In this document: piece by piece, positions 12,528 through 20,722 of the stretch
How the letters are laid out: the number at the start of each line of letters is the position of its first letter
Numbering within the stretch: the first letter of the stretch is position 1
NCBI RefSeq assembly: GCF_026626705.1
Contig: NZ_JAPNKC010000001.1
Location: forward strand, 5,660,001-5,724,000
Source: Pyxidicoccus sp. MSG2
Lineage (GTDB): Bacteria; Myxococcota; Myxococcia; Myxococcales; Myxococcaceae
Direction of reading: 5' to 3'
DNA: 64,000 bases
Notes under the pieces: generated by a model
The model's input: the letters and a program-made list of their open reading frames with translations, nothing else
Told to the model about the DNA's origin: nothing
Databases searched by the model: none
Position numbers and translations under genes: made by a program

Positions 12528-13046
12528 CTACGGGCCCTGCGGCATCGCCGTCAGGCGCGGCGCCGAGCCCGGTGCTCGCGACGGCCCTCGCGAGACTTCC
12601 GCGAACCACGACACCCCCCGGACGCGCGGCGCTTCCACCACCGTCCAGGAGGCCGCCAGCGCGTGCAGGTGCTCCACCGCGCCCGCCGCGTGCTGGTGCC
12701 CGCCCGGCCCATGGCCCTTGCCCGGTGCCCGGTCCTCCGGCACGTCCCGCTTCGGGCCGTGCGAGTGCGCCCGCTCACCCGAGCCATGCACGTGGACGTG
12801 CGGCCGGCCGCCACCGCCACCGTGCCCCACCACCGCGTGCACCACCGGCGCGACGGCGAGCCCGTACACCAGGACCATCAGTCCCAGGCACGCCAGGTCT
12901 CGTCGGTCATGACGGTTCAGCACGGGGCTCGGGCGGGGAGGGAAGGGGTGGGGCGGCCGCCTCCTAGCCGTCTTCCCCAGGACACGCAAGGCCGCCTCCC
13001 CCGTGAGCTGACCCTTCTTCAACACCCGCAAGCCCTCGCGAGCCAT
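12528..13046 (-). CDS. His-rich membrane protein, possible metal binding
   Basis: About 172 residues. The ATG at 13046 is one of several possible starts and none has a good ribosome site, so the N-terminus is uncertain. A single hydrophobic segment (LACLGLMVLVYGLAVAPVVH) is followed by a region with about a dozen His residues among Gly and charged residues (RPHVHVHGSGERAHSHG, GPGGHQHAAGAVEHLH). Such His clusters in exported proteins usually bind Zn, Ni, Co or Cu. It lies about 200 bases upstream of the TonB receptor on the same strand and may be the first gene of that uptake group. The family is not recognised. Confidence 0.55.
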   Translation of the reverse strand: MAREGLRVLKKGQLTGEAALRVLGKTARRRPPHPFPPRPSPVLNRHDRRDLACLGLMVLVYGLAVAPVVHAVVGHGGGGGRPHVHVHGSGERAHSHGPKRDVPEDRAPGKGHGPGGHQHAAGAVEHLHALAASWTVVEAPRVRGVSWFAEVSRGPSRAPGSAPRLTAMPQGP

Positions 13047-13120
13047 ACGCGGTGTATCACTCTTGACGCGGCGCATTGAATTCCACTGCCGTGTCGGTGC
13101 CGTGGCATTAAACTCTCTCC

Positions 13121-14818
13121 GTGCGTTCCGAATCCGCCGCGCTCCTCGAACCTTCATCCGAGGCCGAAGTCCCTTCGCCTCCGCCCCGCGCGGACCGCCT
13201 GCGCGCCCTGGGCACGCAGGAGTTCGACCTCCTCATCATCGGCGGAGGCGTCACCGGCTCCGGCTCGGCTCGCGACGCCGCGCTGCGCGGGCTCAAGGTC
13301 GCCCTCATCGAGCGCGAGGACTTCGCGAGCGGCACGTCCAGCCGCTCGTCGCGCCTCATCCACGGCGGCCTTCGCTACCTGGAGCACGGCCACCTCGGGC
13401 TCGTCTTCGAGTCCAGCATCGAGCGCCGGCGGCTGCTCCAACTGGCACCGCACCTGGTGCGGCCCCTGGCCTTCATCTGGCCCGTCTACGAGGGCGCGCG
13501 TGTGCCCCGGTGGAAGCTCAACGCGGGCCTCATGCTCTACGACGCCCTGTCCCTGTTCCGGAACGTGAAGGGCTACCAGCGCCTCAGCCTGCGTCAGGTG
13601 CAGGAGATGGAGCCGGGCCTGCGCTCGGATGGACTCAAGGGCGGCGCCCGCTACTACGACGCCGCCACCGACGATGCGCGTCTCACCCTGGCCAACGCAG
13701 TGGGCGCGTCCGAGGCCGGTGCCACCGTGCTCAACCATGCCTCCGTGCGCAGCCTGGTCCTGCACGAGGGGCAGGCGCGTGGCGCCGTGGTGGTGGACCA
13801 TCTCACCGGCCAGGAAGTCACCGTGCGCGCCCGCGCCATCGTCAATGCCACCGGGCCGTGGAGCGATGAAATCCGCAAGCTCGACGCTCCGGACCACAAG
13901 AGCTCCGCGGTGCGCGGCAGCAAGGGCGTCCACCTCGCCGTGCCGCGCGAGCGCCTGGGTCACCGCGACGCGCTCACGCTGCTGTCGCCCAAGGACGGGC
14001 GCGTCATGTTCGTGCTGCCCGCCGAGGGCTTCACCATCATCGGCACCACGGAGACGTCCACGCGCGCCCACCCCGCCGAGGTGCGCGCCAGCGAGGCCGA
14101 CGTGGCCTACCTGCTGGAGTCCGCCAACGCCTTCTTCCCCGAGGCGCGCCTCACCCGCGAGGACGTGGTGAGCGCATGGGCCGGCATCCGGCCCCTCGTC
14201 GCCAGCGGCTACCACGGTGCCCCGTCGGACGCGGGCAGCGCGAGCCGCGAGCACGCCATCGACGTGAGCCCCTCGGGCGTGCTGGCCATCAGCGGTGGCA
14301 AGCTCACCACGTACCGGGTCATGGCCCGCGACGTGGTGGACGCGGTGGAGCGCCACCTGGGCCAGGCCCGCCGCAAGTCGCCCACCGAGACGCTGCCCCT
14401 GCCCGGCGGAGACATCCCCAGCATGGACGCGGAGTTCGCCGCCGCTCGCGCGGAGGTGGGCGACGACGCCACCGCCGTGCACCTGGTGCGCGCCTACGGC
14501 AGCCGCTGGCGCCGCGTGTGGGCCCTCACCCGCGAGGAGCCCGCGCTGGCCCGGCCTCTCGCCGAGGGGCTGCCCTACCGCGCCGCCGAGGCCGCGTGGG
14601 GCGTTACCCATGAGCTCGCGCATACCTTGTCCGACCTGCTCGTCCGCCGTCTCAAGGTCGCCTTCGAGACGCGAGACCTGGGCCGTGCCGCCGCCCGCGT
14701 GGCCGCCGAGGTGATGGCGCCGCGCCTGGGCTGGGATGCCGCCGAGACGCAGCGTCAGCTCGCCACGTACGACGCTGACGCGCTGCGCATCTTCGGAGTG
14801 GACAGCGCGGACGCCTGA
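13121..14818 (+). CDS. glpD: Aerobic glycerol-3-phosphate dehydrogenase
   Basis: 565 residues. It oxidises glycerol-3-phosphate to dihydroxyacetone phosphate at the inner membrane and passes electrons to quinone. The FAD site LLIIGGGVTGSGSARDAALRG sits at about residues 37-57. The GlpD signature SSRSSRLIHGGLRYLEHG and the later GSKGVHLAVPR and IIGTTETSTRAHP match the family, as does the C-terminal helical domain. The GTG start at 13121 lacks a ribosome site, so it may be leaderless or begin slightly downstream. It stands alone; no glpF or glpK is beside it. Length is normal (500-570). Confidence 0.93.
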   Translation: MRSESAALLEPSSEAEVPSPPPRADRLRALGTQEFDLLIIGGGVTGSGSARDAALRGLKVALIEREDFASGTSSRSSRLIHGGLRYLEHGHLGLVFESSIERRRLLQLAPHLVRPLAFIWPVYEGARVPRWKLNAGLMLYDALSLFRNVKGYQRLSLRQVQEMEPGLRSDGLKGGARYYDAATDDARLTLANAVGASEAGATVLNHASVRSLVLHEGQARGAVVVDHLTGQEVTVRARAIVNATGPWSDEIRKLDAPDHKSSAVRGSKGVHLAVPRERLGHRDALTLLSPKDGRVMFVLPAEGFTIIGTTETSTRAHPAEVRASEADVAYLLESANAFFPEARLTREDVVSAWAGIRPLVASGYHGAPSDAGSASREHAIDVSPSGVLAISGGKLTTYRVMARDVVDAVERHLGQARRKSPTETLPLPGGDIPSMDAEFAAARAEVGDDATAVHLVRAYGSRWRRVWALTREEPALARPLAEGLPYRAAEAAWGVTHELAHTLSDLLVRRLKVAFETRDLGRAAARVAAEVMAPRLGWDAAETQRQLATYDADALRIFGVDSADA

Positions 14819-15046
14819 AGTCCTCCGTCCGGGGGCTACAACGTCCGCCGCTCCACGCATGCGCGGCAGAAGCCGTCAAACGCCCGTTGTCCGGCGGACA
14901 AGCACCCGAGCGGACGGCCGTCATGCGTGCTTAACTTGCGCGCCGGGAACGGGACAGGCTGTCCTCTCGTCTCATCCGGCCCCGGTTGAGTGCCGGAAAG
15001 GGAAGCCGCACACCACCCGCTGGCCGGGGCGTGTAAGGAGAACGAC

Positions 15047-16834
15047 ATGAAGCGTTGGGTCTGGCTGGGTCTGGTCGGAGGACTGGTGGCCTGTACAGAG
15101 AAGCCGCCGCCGTCCCAGGTGGAGCCCCAGGTCTGTCCGGGCACCGAACAGGAGTCGCTGCCGAACCCGGCCCAGGCCCAGGCGCTGAAGGTGGAGGATG
15201 GGCTGGAGGACGTGCTCATCACCTTCCGGCCCCGCGTGTCCGCCAGCGCCAAGGCTCGCGCCGACGCGTTCGCCACCGACGTGGCACGCGTGGGCGGTCA
15301 GGTGAAGCGCCGCTTCCCCAACCTCAACCTCGTGTCCGCGCGGCTGTCGGCCGAGGCGCGCGAGGCGCTGGCGAAGAATCCGGACGTGGTGTCGGTGCGG
15401 CCCAACCGCACGGTGCACGCCTTCGGGATGCCCCGGCTCCCCACCAGCACCTGGCTGCACGGCACTCCCAACACCGCCGGCTCCGTGGGCGAGTACACCC
15501 CGGGCCTGAAGATGATCCAGGCGACCGAGGTCTGGGATGCCAACAACGACGGTGTGCTGGACACGGGGAGCGCGTCGGGCACGAACGTCAAGGTGTGCGT
15601 CATCGACAGCGGCTGGGATGACCGGCACCCCGAGCTGAAGGCGGCCTACATCGGCGGCATGGACTTCATCGACCACGAAGACACCATTCCAGGCGACGGA
15701 CCGCTGGACCGCGCCCTGCAGGATGGCGTCTACGTGTATGGCGGCGGCCATGGCACGCACACCGCGGCCACCATTGCGGCGCAGCTCGGCGTGGGTGGCA
15801 AGGTGCGCCCGGGCAAGGAGCCCAACGGCGTGGCGGGCGTGGCGCCCACCGTGTCGCTGCTGATTGCCCGCGTGCTGGATGTGACGGGCAGTGGCAAGAC
15901 GGACGACGTCGTCGCCGCCGTCGAATGGTGCAGCTCGCAGGGCGCGGACATCGCCTCGCTGTCGCTGGGCTCGAACTCGCCGGATGAGGACGAGAAGCTG
16001 GCCTTCGAGAAGGCGCTGGAGGGCGGCATGCTGTCCTTCGCGGCCACCGGCAACTCCGGCGCGGACAGGGTCGCGTATCCCGCCGCCTATCCGTCCGTGG
16101 TGGCCGTGGGCGCGGTGAACTTCAGCGGCGAGTGGGCTCCCTTCTCCCAGTTCGGCCCGCAGGTGTCGCTGGTGGGGCCGGGAGTGGACGTGCTGAGCGC
16201 GAGCATCGTCGGCGCCTCGCCGTTCGCGGATGTCCAGGCGGGGGGGACGCACTTCACGTCCGACCCGCTGGAGTACTCGGCCATCAACACCTACACGGGC
16301 CGGCTGATCAACTGCGGCCTGGGGGACAGCGTCACCTCGTGCGGCGAGGAGGCCAACTGCTCGGGCTTCGTGGCGTATGTGGACCGCGGCGGCGGCCTCT
16401 ACTTCGAGGAGAAGGCGCGCCATGTCATCCAGGCGGGTGCCAAGGCCGTCATCGTCGGCAACAACGTCGCGGAGGACCCGGAAGGCGGCTTCACGCTCGG
16501 CGCGTCGTCCCCCATCTGGGTGCCCACGACGTGGGTGCCCCTGGATATCGCCAACACCATCAAGGGACTCGTCGGGCAGCAGGTGACGGTGGACGTCACC
16601 GGCTCGGATTACCTGGTGCAGTCGGGGACCTCCATGGCCACGCCCCACGTGGCGGGCGCGGCCGCCCTCCTGATGAGCGCGCGCCCGGACCTCAAGCCCG
16701 CCCAGGTGCGCGACGTGCTGGAGAAGAGCGCCAGGCCCCTGGGCCCCGAAGGGCGGGACAATCAGTACGGCTTCGGTCTGGTGCAGGCCGCCGACGCCAT
16801 CAAGTACGCGAACGCGAACATCCCCGTGCCCTGA
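15047..16834 (+). CDS. Subtilisin-like (S8) serine protease lipoprotein with PA domain
   Basis: 595 residues; the start has AAGGAG. The signal MKRWVWLGLVGGLVACTEKP has a lipobox (LVAC), so the enzyme is probably lipid-anchored and may reach the cell surface. An I9-like propeptide (DVLITFRPRVSASAKARADA...RRFPNLNLVS) precedes the S8 domain. The catalytic triad is complete: Asp187 in VIDSGWDD, His235 in GGHGTHTAA, Ser529 in SGTSMATPHVAGAAAL. A protease-associated (PA) insert lies between His and Ser (NCSGFVAYVDRGGGLYFEEK). It is likely a nutritional or predation protease. It is monocistronic, with a strong terminator after it. Confidence 0.93.
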   Translation: MKRWVWLGLVGGLVACTEKPPPSQVEPQVCPGTEQESLPNPAQAQALKVEDGLEDVLITFRPRVSASAKARADAFATDVARVGGQVKRRFPNLNLVSARLSAEAREALAKNPDVVSVRPNRTVHAFGMPRLPTSTWLHGTPNTAGSVGEYTPGLKMIQATEVWDANNDGVLDTGSASGTNVKVCVIDSGWDDRHPELKAAYIGGMDFIDHEDTIPGDGPLDRALQDGVYVYGGGHGTHTAATIAAQLGVGGKVRPGKEPNGVAGVAPTVSLLIARVLDVTGSGKTDDVVAAVEWCSSQGADIASLSLGSNSPDEDEKLAFEKALEGGMLSFAATGNSGADRVAYPAAYPSVVAVGAVNFSGEWAPFSQFGPQVSLVGPGVDVLSASIVGASPFADVQAGGTHFTSDPLEYSAINTYTGRLINCGLGDSVTSCGEEANCSGFVAYVDRGGGLYFEEKARHVIQAGAKAVIVGNNVAEDPEGGFTLGASSPIWVPTTWVPLDIANTIKGLVGQQVTVDVTGSDYLVQSGTSMATPHVAGAAALLMSARPDLKPAQVRDVLEKSARPLGPEGRDNQYGFGLVQAADAIKYANANIPVP

Positions 16835-16861
16835 GGCGGGTGCGCGAGCGCTGAAGTGAGA

Positions 16862-16900
16862 AGACCCCCGGCGCCGCTCCAGGCTCCGGGGGTCTTTCTT
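16862..16900. terminator. Intrinsic terminator after the S8 protease
   Basis: A perfect 10-bp stem AGACCCCCGG (16862-16871)/CCGGGGGTCT (16886-16895) is followed by TTCTTATTTC. It serves the protease gene and also lies just past the stop of the convergent anti-sigma gene at 16927. Confidence 0.88.
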
Positions 16901-16926
16901 ATTTCAGGGCCCGAGGCCCGTGGCCC

Positions 16927-17406
16927 TCAGCGGGAGGAGATGACGGGCGAGGCCACGAGGCACGCGCCCAGGGCGGCCTCGAGCGCGGCCACGGCCTCTC
17001 CCGACGGGTCCTCACACGCCTCACCCAGCATGCGCACGTCGCGGCCGCGGGGCTCGTCGCCGAGGAGCGCGGGCCCGCCCTGCATCAGGCTGAGGCCCAC
17101 GAAGGCCACCGTGGCGGCGGCGGCCATCATCATCTTCCCCCAGTTGGCCCAGTTGCCCGGCAGGGGCACCCAGGGCGGAATGGCGGGCCGCGCGAGGCGG
17201 GCCTCCAGCGCGGAGAAGCTCAGCGCGGGGCGCGCGGGTGTGCGGCGCGCGCGCTGTGCCATCCATCCGCGCTCCAGGCGCAGCCACGTCAGGGCATGCC
17301 GGCACGCGGGGCAGGTGTCCACGTGGGCGTCCACGCGCGCGGCGTCCTCGGGGGACAGCTCTCCGGCCAGCAGCGCGTCCAGCTCTCCTTCACGGCATGC
17401 GCTCAT
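16927..17406 (-). CDS. Zinc-binding anti-sigma factor
   Basis: 159 residues. The N-terminal zinc anti-sigma motif HVDTCPACRHALTWL (His-x3-Cys-x2-Cys) lies near residues 28-42. One membrane segment (MMMAAAATVAFVGLSLMQGG) lies near residues 90-110, and a short outer part follows with two Cys residues (GEACEDPSG, LGACLVA). Its ATG overlaps the sigma-factor stop (ATGA), the classic arrangement. It should hold the sigma factor at the inner membrane until an envelope signal arrives. The short sensor domain gives no hint of the signal. Confidence 0.9.
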   Translation of the reverse strand: MSACREGELDALLAGELSPEDAARVDAHVDTCPACRHALTWLRLERGWMAQRARRTPARPALSFSALEARLARPAIPPWVPLPGNWANWGKMMMAAAATVAFVGLSLMQGGPALLGDEPRGRDVRMLGEACEDPSGEAVAALEAALGACLVASPVISSR

Positions 17407-18017
17407 GGCCGGCCTCCCACGTGGGCGGCCAGTTGCTCGCGGAGCTGCAGCCGGGCGCGGTGGATTTCGTTCTTCACCTTCTGCGGGGACCAGCCCATGA
17501 CCGACGCAATCTCCTCGTAGGGAAGGCCGTGGTCGATGCGCAGCAGCAGCGCCGCGCGTCGCTCCTCGCGCAGCATGCCGAGTGCGTCGGCCAGCAGTCC
17601 CTCCAGCTCGCGGTCCAGCAGCAGGTCCTCCGGCGTGGGCGTGGGGAGCACGGCCTCCACGCGGCTGGCGTGCTCCTCGTCGTCCACGTCCACATGCACG
17701 CCGCGGCTGCGACGGGACTCCAGGTACACGTGCCGGGCGATGCCCAGCAGCCACGCACCCAACCGGTCCTCGTCGCGCAGCGCGCCGAGCCGCCCGTGGG
17801 CGCGGACGAAGGTCTCCTGCGTCGCCTCGTCGGCGGCGGCCTCGTCGCGGAGCAAGTCCCGCAGGAAGCGCCACACGCCGGGGGCATGGCGCTCGAAGAG
17901 CGTCCGGAAGGCGGCGGGGTCGCCGGCACGCGCACGGCGCAGCAGGGCCCGCTCCCGGTCCATGTCGGACGGGGGCGCACCTGCCAGCACCATCTTCACC
18001 GCGGAAAGAAGGGCCAC
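17403..18017 (-). CDS. ECF-type RNA polymerase sigma factor
   Basis: 204 residues from a GTG preceded by GGAGGGG. Region 2 is seen as FRTLFERHAPGVWRFLRDLL...ADEATQETFVRAHGRL. Region 4 is seen as LREERRAALLLRIDHGLPYEEIASVMGWSPQKVKNEIHRAR. The linker carries a run of Asp residues (VDVDDEEHASR). It is co-translated with the zinc anti-sigma factor, which should control its activity. No auto-regulated promoter was recognised in the upstream 270 bases. Target genes are unknown; the lipoprotein at 18293, read divergently, is a candidate. Confidence 0.93.
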   Translation of the reverse strand: MALLSAVKMVLAGAPPSDMDRERALLRRARAGDPAAFRTLFERHAPGVWRFLRDLLRDEAAADEATQETFVRAHGRLGALRDEDRLGAWLLGIARHVYLESRRSRGVHVDVDDEEHASRVEAVLPTPTPEDLLLDRELEGLLADALGMLREERRAALLLRIDHGLPYEEIASVMGWSPQKVKNEIHRARLQLREQLAAHVGGRP

Positions 18018-18292
18018 GGCCCCTCCGTGTCACGAGCCGGCCCGGAGTTTCACCGGGTCGTGTCTTTTTCCCAAGCCCGGCGGTTTCGGGGCGTATCGGC
18101 CGGTGGGTGGCGGTCGTTTCCGCCGGCTGGTGTGGCGGTGATTGACTGGCGACGGCGCTCGCGCGCCTGGGCCCGGGGGGCCAGGTTGAGTGGCATGATG
18201 GTCGGCTGGCTGGAATCTCCGTTCTTCCCGGTCCGCGTGTATGTATTTGTTTTGAGTCGTTGCCGGCCTACACGGAGAAGGAGCAGGTACCC

Positions 18293-18787
18293 ATGTCCCA
18301 TCCTCCCAGGCTCATGACCCGTTCAACGCCACGTCTCTGGAACCTCGCCGTGGTGGTCGCTGCCTGCGGGGGACTCCTCGGCTGTGATGAGCTGGAGGGC
18401 CTCAACCGCACCGTGTCGGTCCGGGCGGAAGTCACTGACGCCTGCATCCGTCAGGCGCTGGAGGGAATCCCCGGCGCCGTGCTCTCCGGAGAGAGCGAGC
18501 GGTGGTCGGTCCAGTTGCCCGGGAGCTCAGATGGAAAGCAGGACCTGACCGTGGTGCTAACGCGGAAAACGGCTGACACGGAGCTCACCGTGTTCGTGCA
18601 GCAAATCGTCTCGGGCCGCCTCAGGTACACGCCCTCGGAGATTGCCACCGCCGACAAGGCGACCGCGGAGGTCATGAAGGCGCTGGTCTCCGCGTGCCTG
18701 CCCGCGGGGAAGCCGCTTTCTGCATCCTGTGAAGTCCGGGCCCGCGTTGTTCCGGACGGGAAGTGCCAGCACAACAACGGGCCCTGA
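18293..18787 (+). CDS. Lipoprotein, function unknown
   Basis: 164 residues from the ATG at 18293, with AGGAG upstream. After a basic N-region the signal NLAVVVAACGGLLGCDELEG has a lipobox (LLGC). The mature part (VRAEVTDACIRQALEGIPGA...WSVQLPGSSDGKQDLTVVLT) has a mixed alpha-beta pattern with four further Cys residues, probably paired outside the cytoplasm. No family is recognised. The 275-base gap before it, shared with the divergent sigma gene, has GC-rich dyads (GGGCCCGGGGGGCC near 18170) but no clear promoter. Confidence 0.7.
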   Translation: MSHPPRLMTRSTPRLWNLAVVVAACGGLLGCDELEGLNRTVSVRAEVTDACIRQALEGIPGAVLSGESERWSVQLPGSSDGKQDLTVVLTRKTADTELTVFVQQIVSGRLRYTPSEIATADKATAEVMKALVSACLPAGKPLSASCEVRARVVPDGKCQHNNGP

Positions 18788-18996
18788 GGCCGGCCCGGCC
18801 GTGGAGAGGTCCGCGCAATCACGGTGAAGGCGCGCGTGCGCTCCGGAAGAGGGAGCGGAGCGCACGCCTGCCCGGTCGCTGACCCACGTGTCCCAGAGTC
18901 CCGGTCTTGTTGGAAATTTCACGCGTTGGTAAGAGTCGGGGCGTCGTGCGCGAGGAGAGGGGCCGCGCACGGAACCTCCGAGGAGAGCCCACCGTC

Positions 18997-20226
18997 ATGT
19001 CCGCCAACCTCGCCCGCCCGGATGCCGCGGCGGCGCACGCTCCGCGCCTGCAGGGCCACCTGCCGGTGCTCGACGGTGTGCGAGGCCTCGCCGTCCTCCT
19101 GGTGGTCTTCTTCCACACCACCCACCTGAGCGACCAGAGTGCCGTGGGCCGCGCGACGTGGTGGCTGGCTGGCGCTGGCTGGACGGGCGTGGACCTCTTC
19201 TTCGTCCTCTCCGGCTTCCTCATCACCGGAATCCTCTGGGAGGCGAAGGGCCAGCCGTACTTCTTCCGCAACTTCTACATGCGCCGCTTCCTGCGCATCT
19301 TCCCGCTCTACTACCTGGCCCTCGCCGTCTCCTTCCTGGTGCTGCCGTCGCTCGCCGGACGCCTCAACCTGGACCAGCGCATCACCACCGAGGGGGCGAC
19401 GTGGTACCTGCTCTACCTCTCCAACTTCTACCAACTGTGGGTGGACACCACGCACCCCATCCTCGGCGTGGTGTGGTCGCTGGCGATTGAAGAGCAGTTC
19501 TACATCGTCTGGCCCTTCCTCATCGCCGCGGTGTCCTATCGCGGCGCCATCCGCCTGTGTCTCGGCACCATCGCCATGGCCATGCTCGTGCGCGTGGGGC
19601 TCACCCTCTCCGGTGCCAGCGTCGAGAGCACCTACGTGGTGACGTTCTGCCGCGTGGACTCGCTGGCCGTCGGCGCGCTCCTGTCCCTGGCGCTGCGCCA
19701 CCCGGAGGGTGTGGGGCTGAAGGCGTTCCCCTGGATGCGCTACGCGGTGTGGGCCGCGGTGCCGGTGGTGCTCACCCTCGTGGTGCTGCCCGTCGGCCCG
19801 GCCTTCCACACGGTGAACCGCACCGTCGGCTACACCGCCATCGCCGTCCTCTTCGGGGCCGTGGTCCACCGGGCCGTGGCCGTCGCGCCGGGCCACCCGC
19901 TCAACCGCTTCTTCTCCTCGAAGCTGCTGCGCACCTACGGCAAGTACAGCTACGCCATCTACCTCATCCACTCGCCGCTGGACGCCATCCTCCGGAGGAC
20001 GTCCTTCCTGCGCACGCCGCTCAAGCCGGTGCTCGGTTCCGACTTCCCCATGCAGGTGGTCTTCTACGTCGTGGCCGCCGGCCTCTCCCTGGGCATCGCG
20101 CTGGTGAGCTGGAACCTCTTCGAGAAGCACCTGCTCAAGCTCAAGGACCGCTTCCCCTACGGCGAGCGCCCCAAGGCCGCCGAGCCCGCGCCGCTCGCGG
20201 GTGGCTCTTCGGGCGCCACCCGCTGA
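18997..20226 (+). CDS. Membrane acyltransferase, OafA/YrhL type (acyltransferase 3)
   Basis: 409 residues, with about ten membrane segments. The family motifs are clear: LDGVRGLAVLLVVFFHTTHL (catalytic His), WTGVDLFFVLSGFLITGILW, and FYMRRFLRIFPLYYLALAVS. Members move an acyl group to sugars of surface polysaccharide or lipids at the inner membrane. The ATG at 18997 follows AGGAG by 12 bases; an in-frame TTG at 18907 would add a non-hydrophobic leader and is not preferred. No polysaccharide genes are beside it, so the substrate is open. Confidence 0.9.
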   Translation: MSANLARPDAAAAHAPRLQGHLPVLDGVRGLAVLLVVFFHTTHLSDQSAVGRATWWLAGAGWTGVDLFFVLSGFLITGILWEAKGQPYFFRNFYMRRFLRIFPLYYLALAVSFLVLPSLAGRLNLDQRITTEGATWYLLYLSNFYQLWVDTTHPILGVVWSLAIEEQFYIVWPFLIAAVSYRGAIRLCLGTIAMAMLVRVGLTLSGASVESTYVVTFCRVDSLAVGALLSLALRHPEGVGLKAFPWMRYAVWAAVPVVLTLVVLPVGPAFHTVNRTVGYTAIAVLFGAVVHRAVAVAPGHPLNRFFSSKLLRTYGKYSYAIYLIHSPLDAILRRTSFLRTPLKPVLGSDFPMQVVFYVVAAGLSLGIALVSWNLFEKHLLKLKDRFPYGERPKAAEPAPLAGGSSGATR

Positions 20227-20267
20227 CCTCGCCCCACGCTGTCTGTCTTTGCGCCAGAGGTGGCATC

Positions 20268-20290
20268 AGGTGGGGCGTCAGGCCCCACCT
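20268..20290. terminator. Hairpin between convergent genes
   Basis: A perfect 9-bp stem AGGTGGGGC/GCCCCACCT has a 5-base loop and is followed by a second small hairpin GGGCG-TTA-CGCCC (20291-20303). It lies between the acyltransferase gene and the convergent small gene at 20312. No T-run is present, so termination strength is uncertain. Confidence 0.5.
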
Positions 20291-20311
20291 GGGCGTTACG
20301 CCCCGCCGCCC

Positions 20312-20605
20312 TCAGTCCCGCTGCTGGCTGACGGCCTCTGCCACGCGCAGGGCCCAGGCCTCCGCCGAGTCCAGCTCCGCGCGTGCGCTCGCGTAGCGGT
20401 CCAGCCCCTCGTCGGAGCCGTCGCGCGCGAAGACGGCGTCATGGAACTCCTTCTGTGCGCGGGTGAGCCACTGGCTCGCCTTCTGTCGCAGCCGCGCCAC
20501 GTTCTGCGGCGTGAGGGCCACCTGTTCAGGAGCCAACAGCTCATGCTCTTCCGGGTACAGCGACGTCACCTTGTTGAAACCAACATGTTCAAGGGTCGTA
20601 GTCAT
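20312..20605 (-). CDS. Small hypothetical helical protein
   Basis: 97 residues starting MTTTLEHVGFNKVTSLYPEE. Mostly helical, with charged and Ala-rich segments (VARLRQKASQWLTRAQKEFH, ARAELDSAEAWALRVAEAVS), and no signal or membrane segment. Codon use and length support a real gene, but the ribosome site is weak (CAGAGC). No family is recognised. The next gene upstream on this strand (BTAD regulator) ends 118 bases away. Confidence 0.6.
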   Translation of the reverse strand: MTTTLEHVGFNKVTSLYPEEHELLAPEQVALTPQNVARLRQKASQWLTRAQKEFHDAVFARDGSDEGLDRYASARAELDSAEAWALRVAEAVSQQRD

Positions 20606-20722
20606 GCTCTGAGAATTTGCACCGCAGGGCGGGCGGGCACCTGACCGATTGGGCAAGTCGAAGTGTGATTTCGAGCAGACCGTTGGCCCGGACCATGAAG
20701 GCTCCGGGCCCGGGACGCTGCG

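Noticed and set aside
16927-18033. A single 368-codon minus-strand frame covering both sigma and anti-sigma genes
   Set aside because: The N-terminal 200 codons are an out-of-frame shadow of the sigma gene; only the part from 17406 is the real anti-sigma protein.
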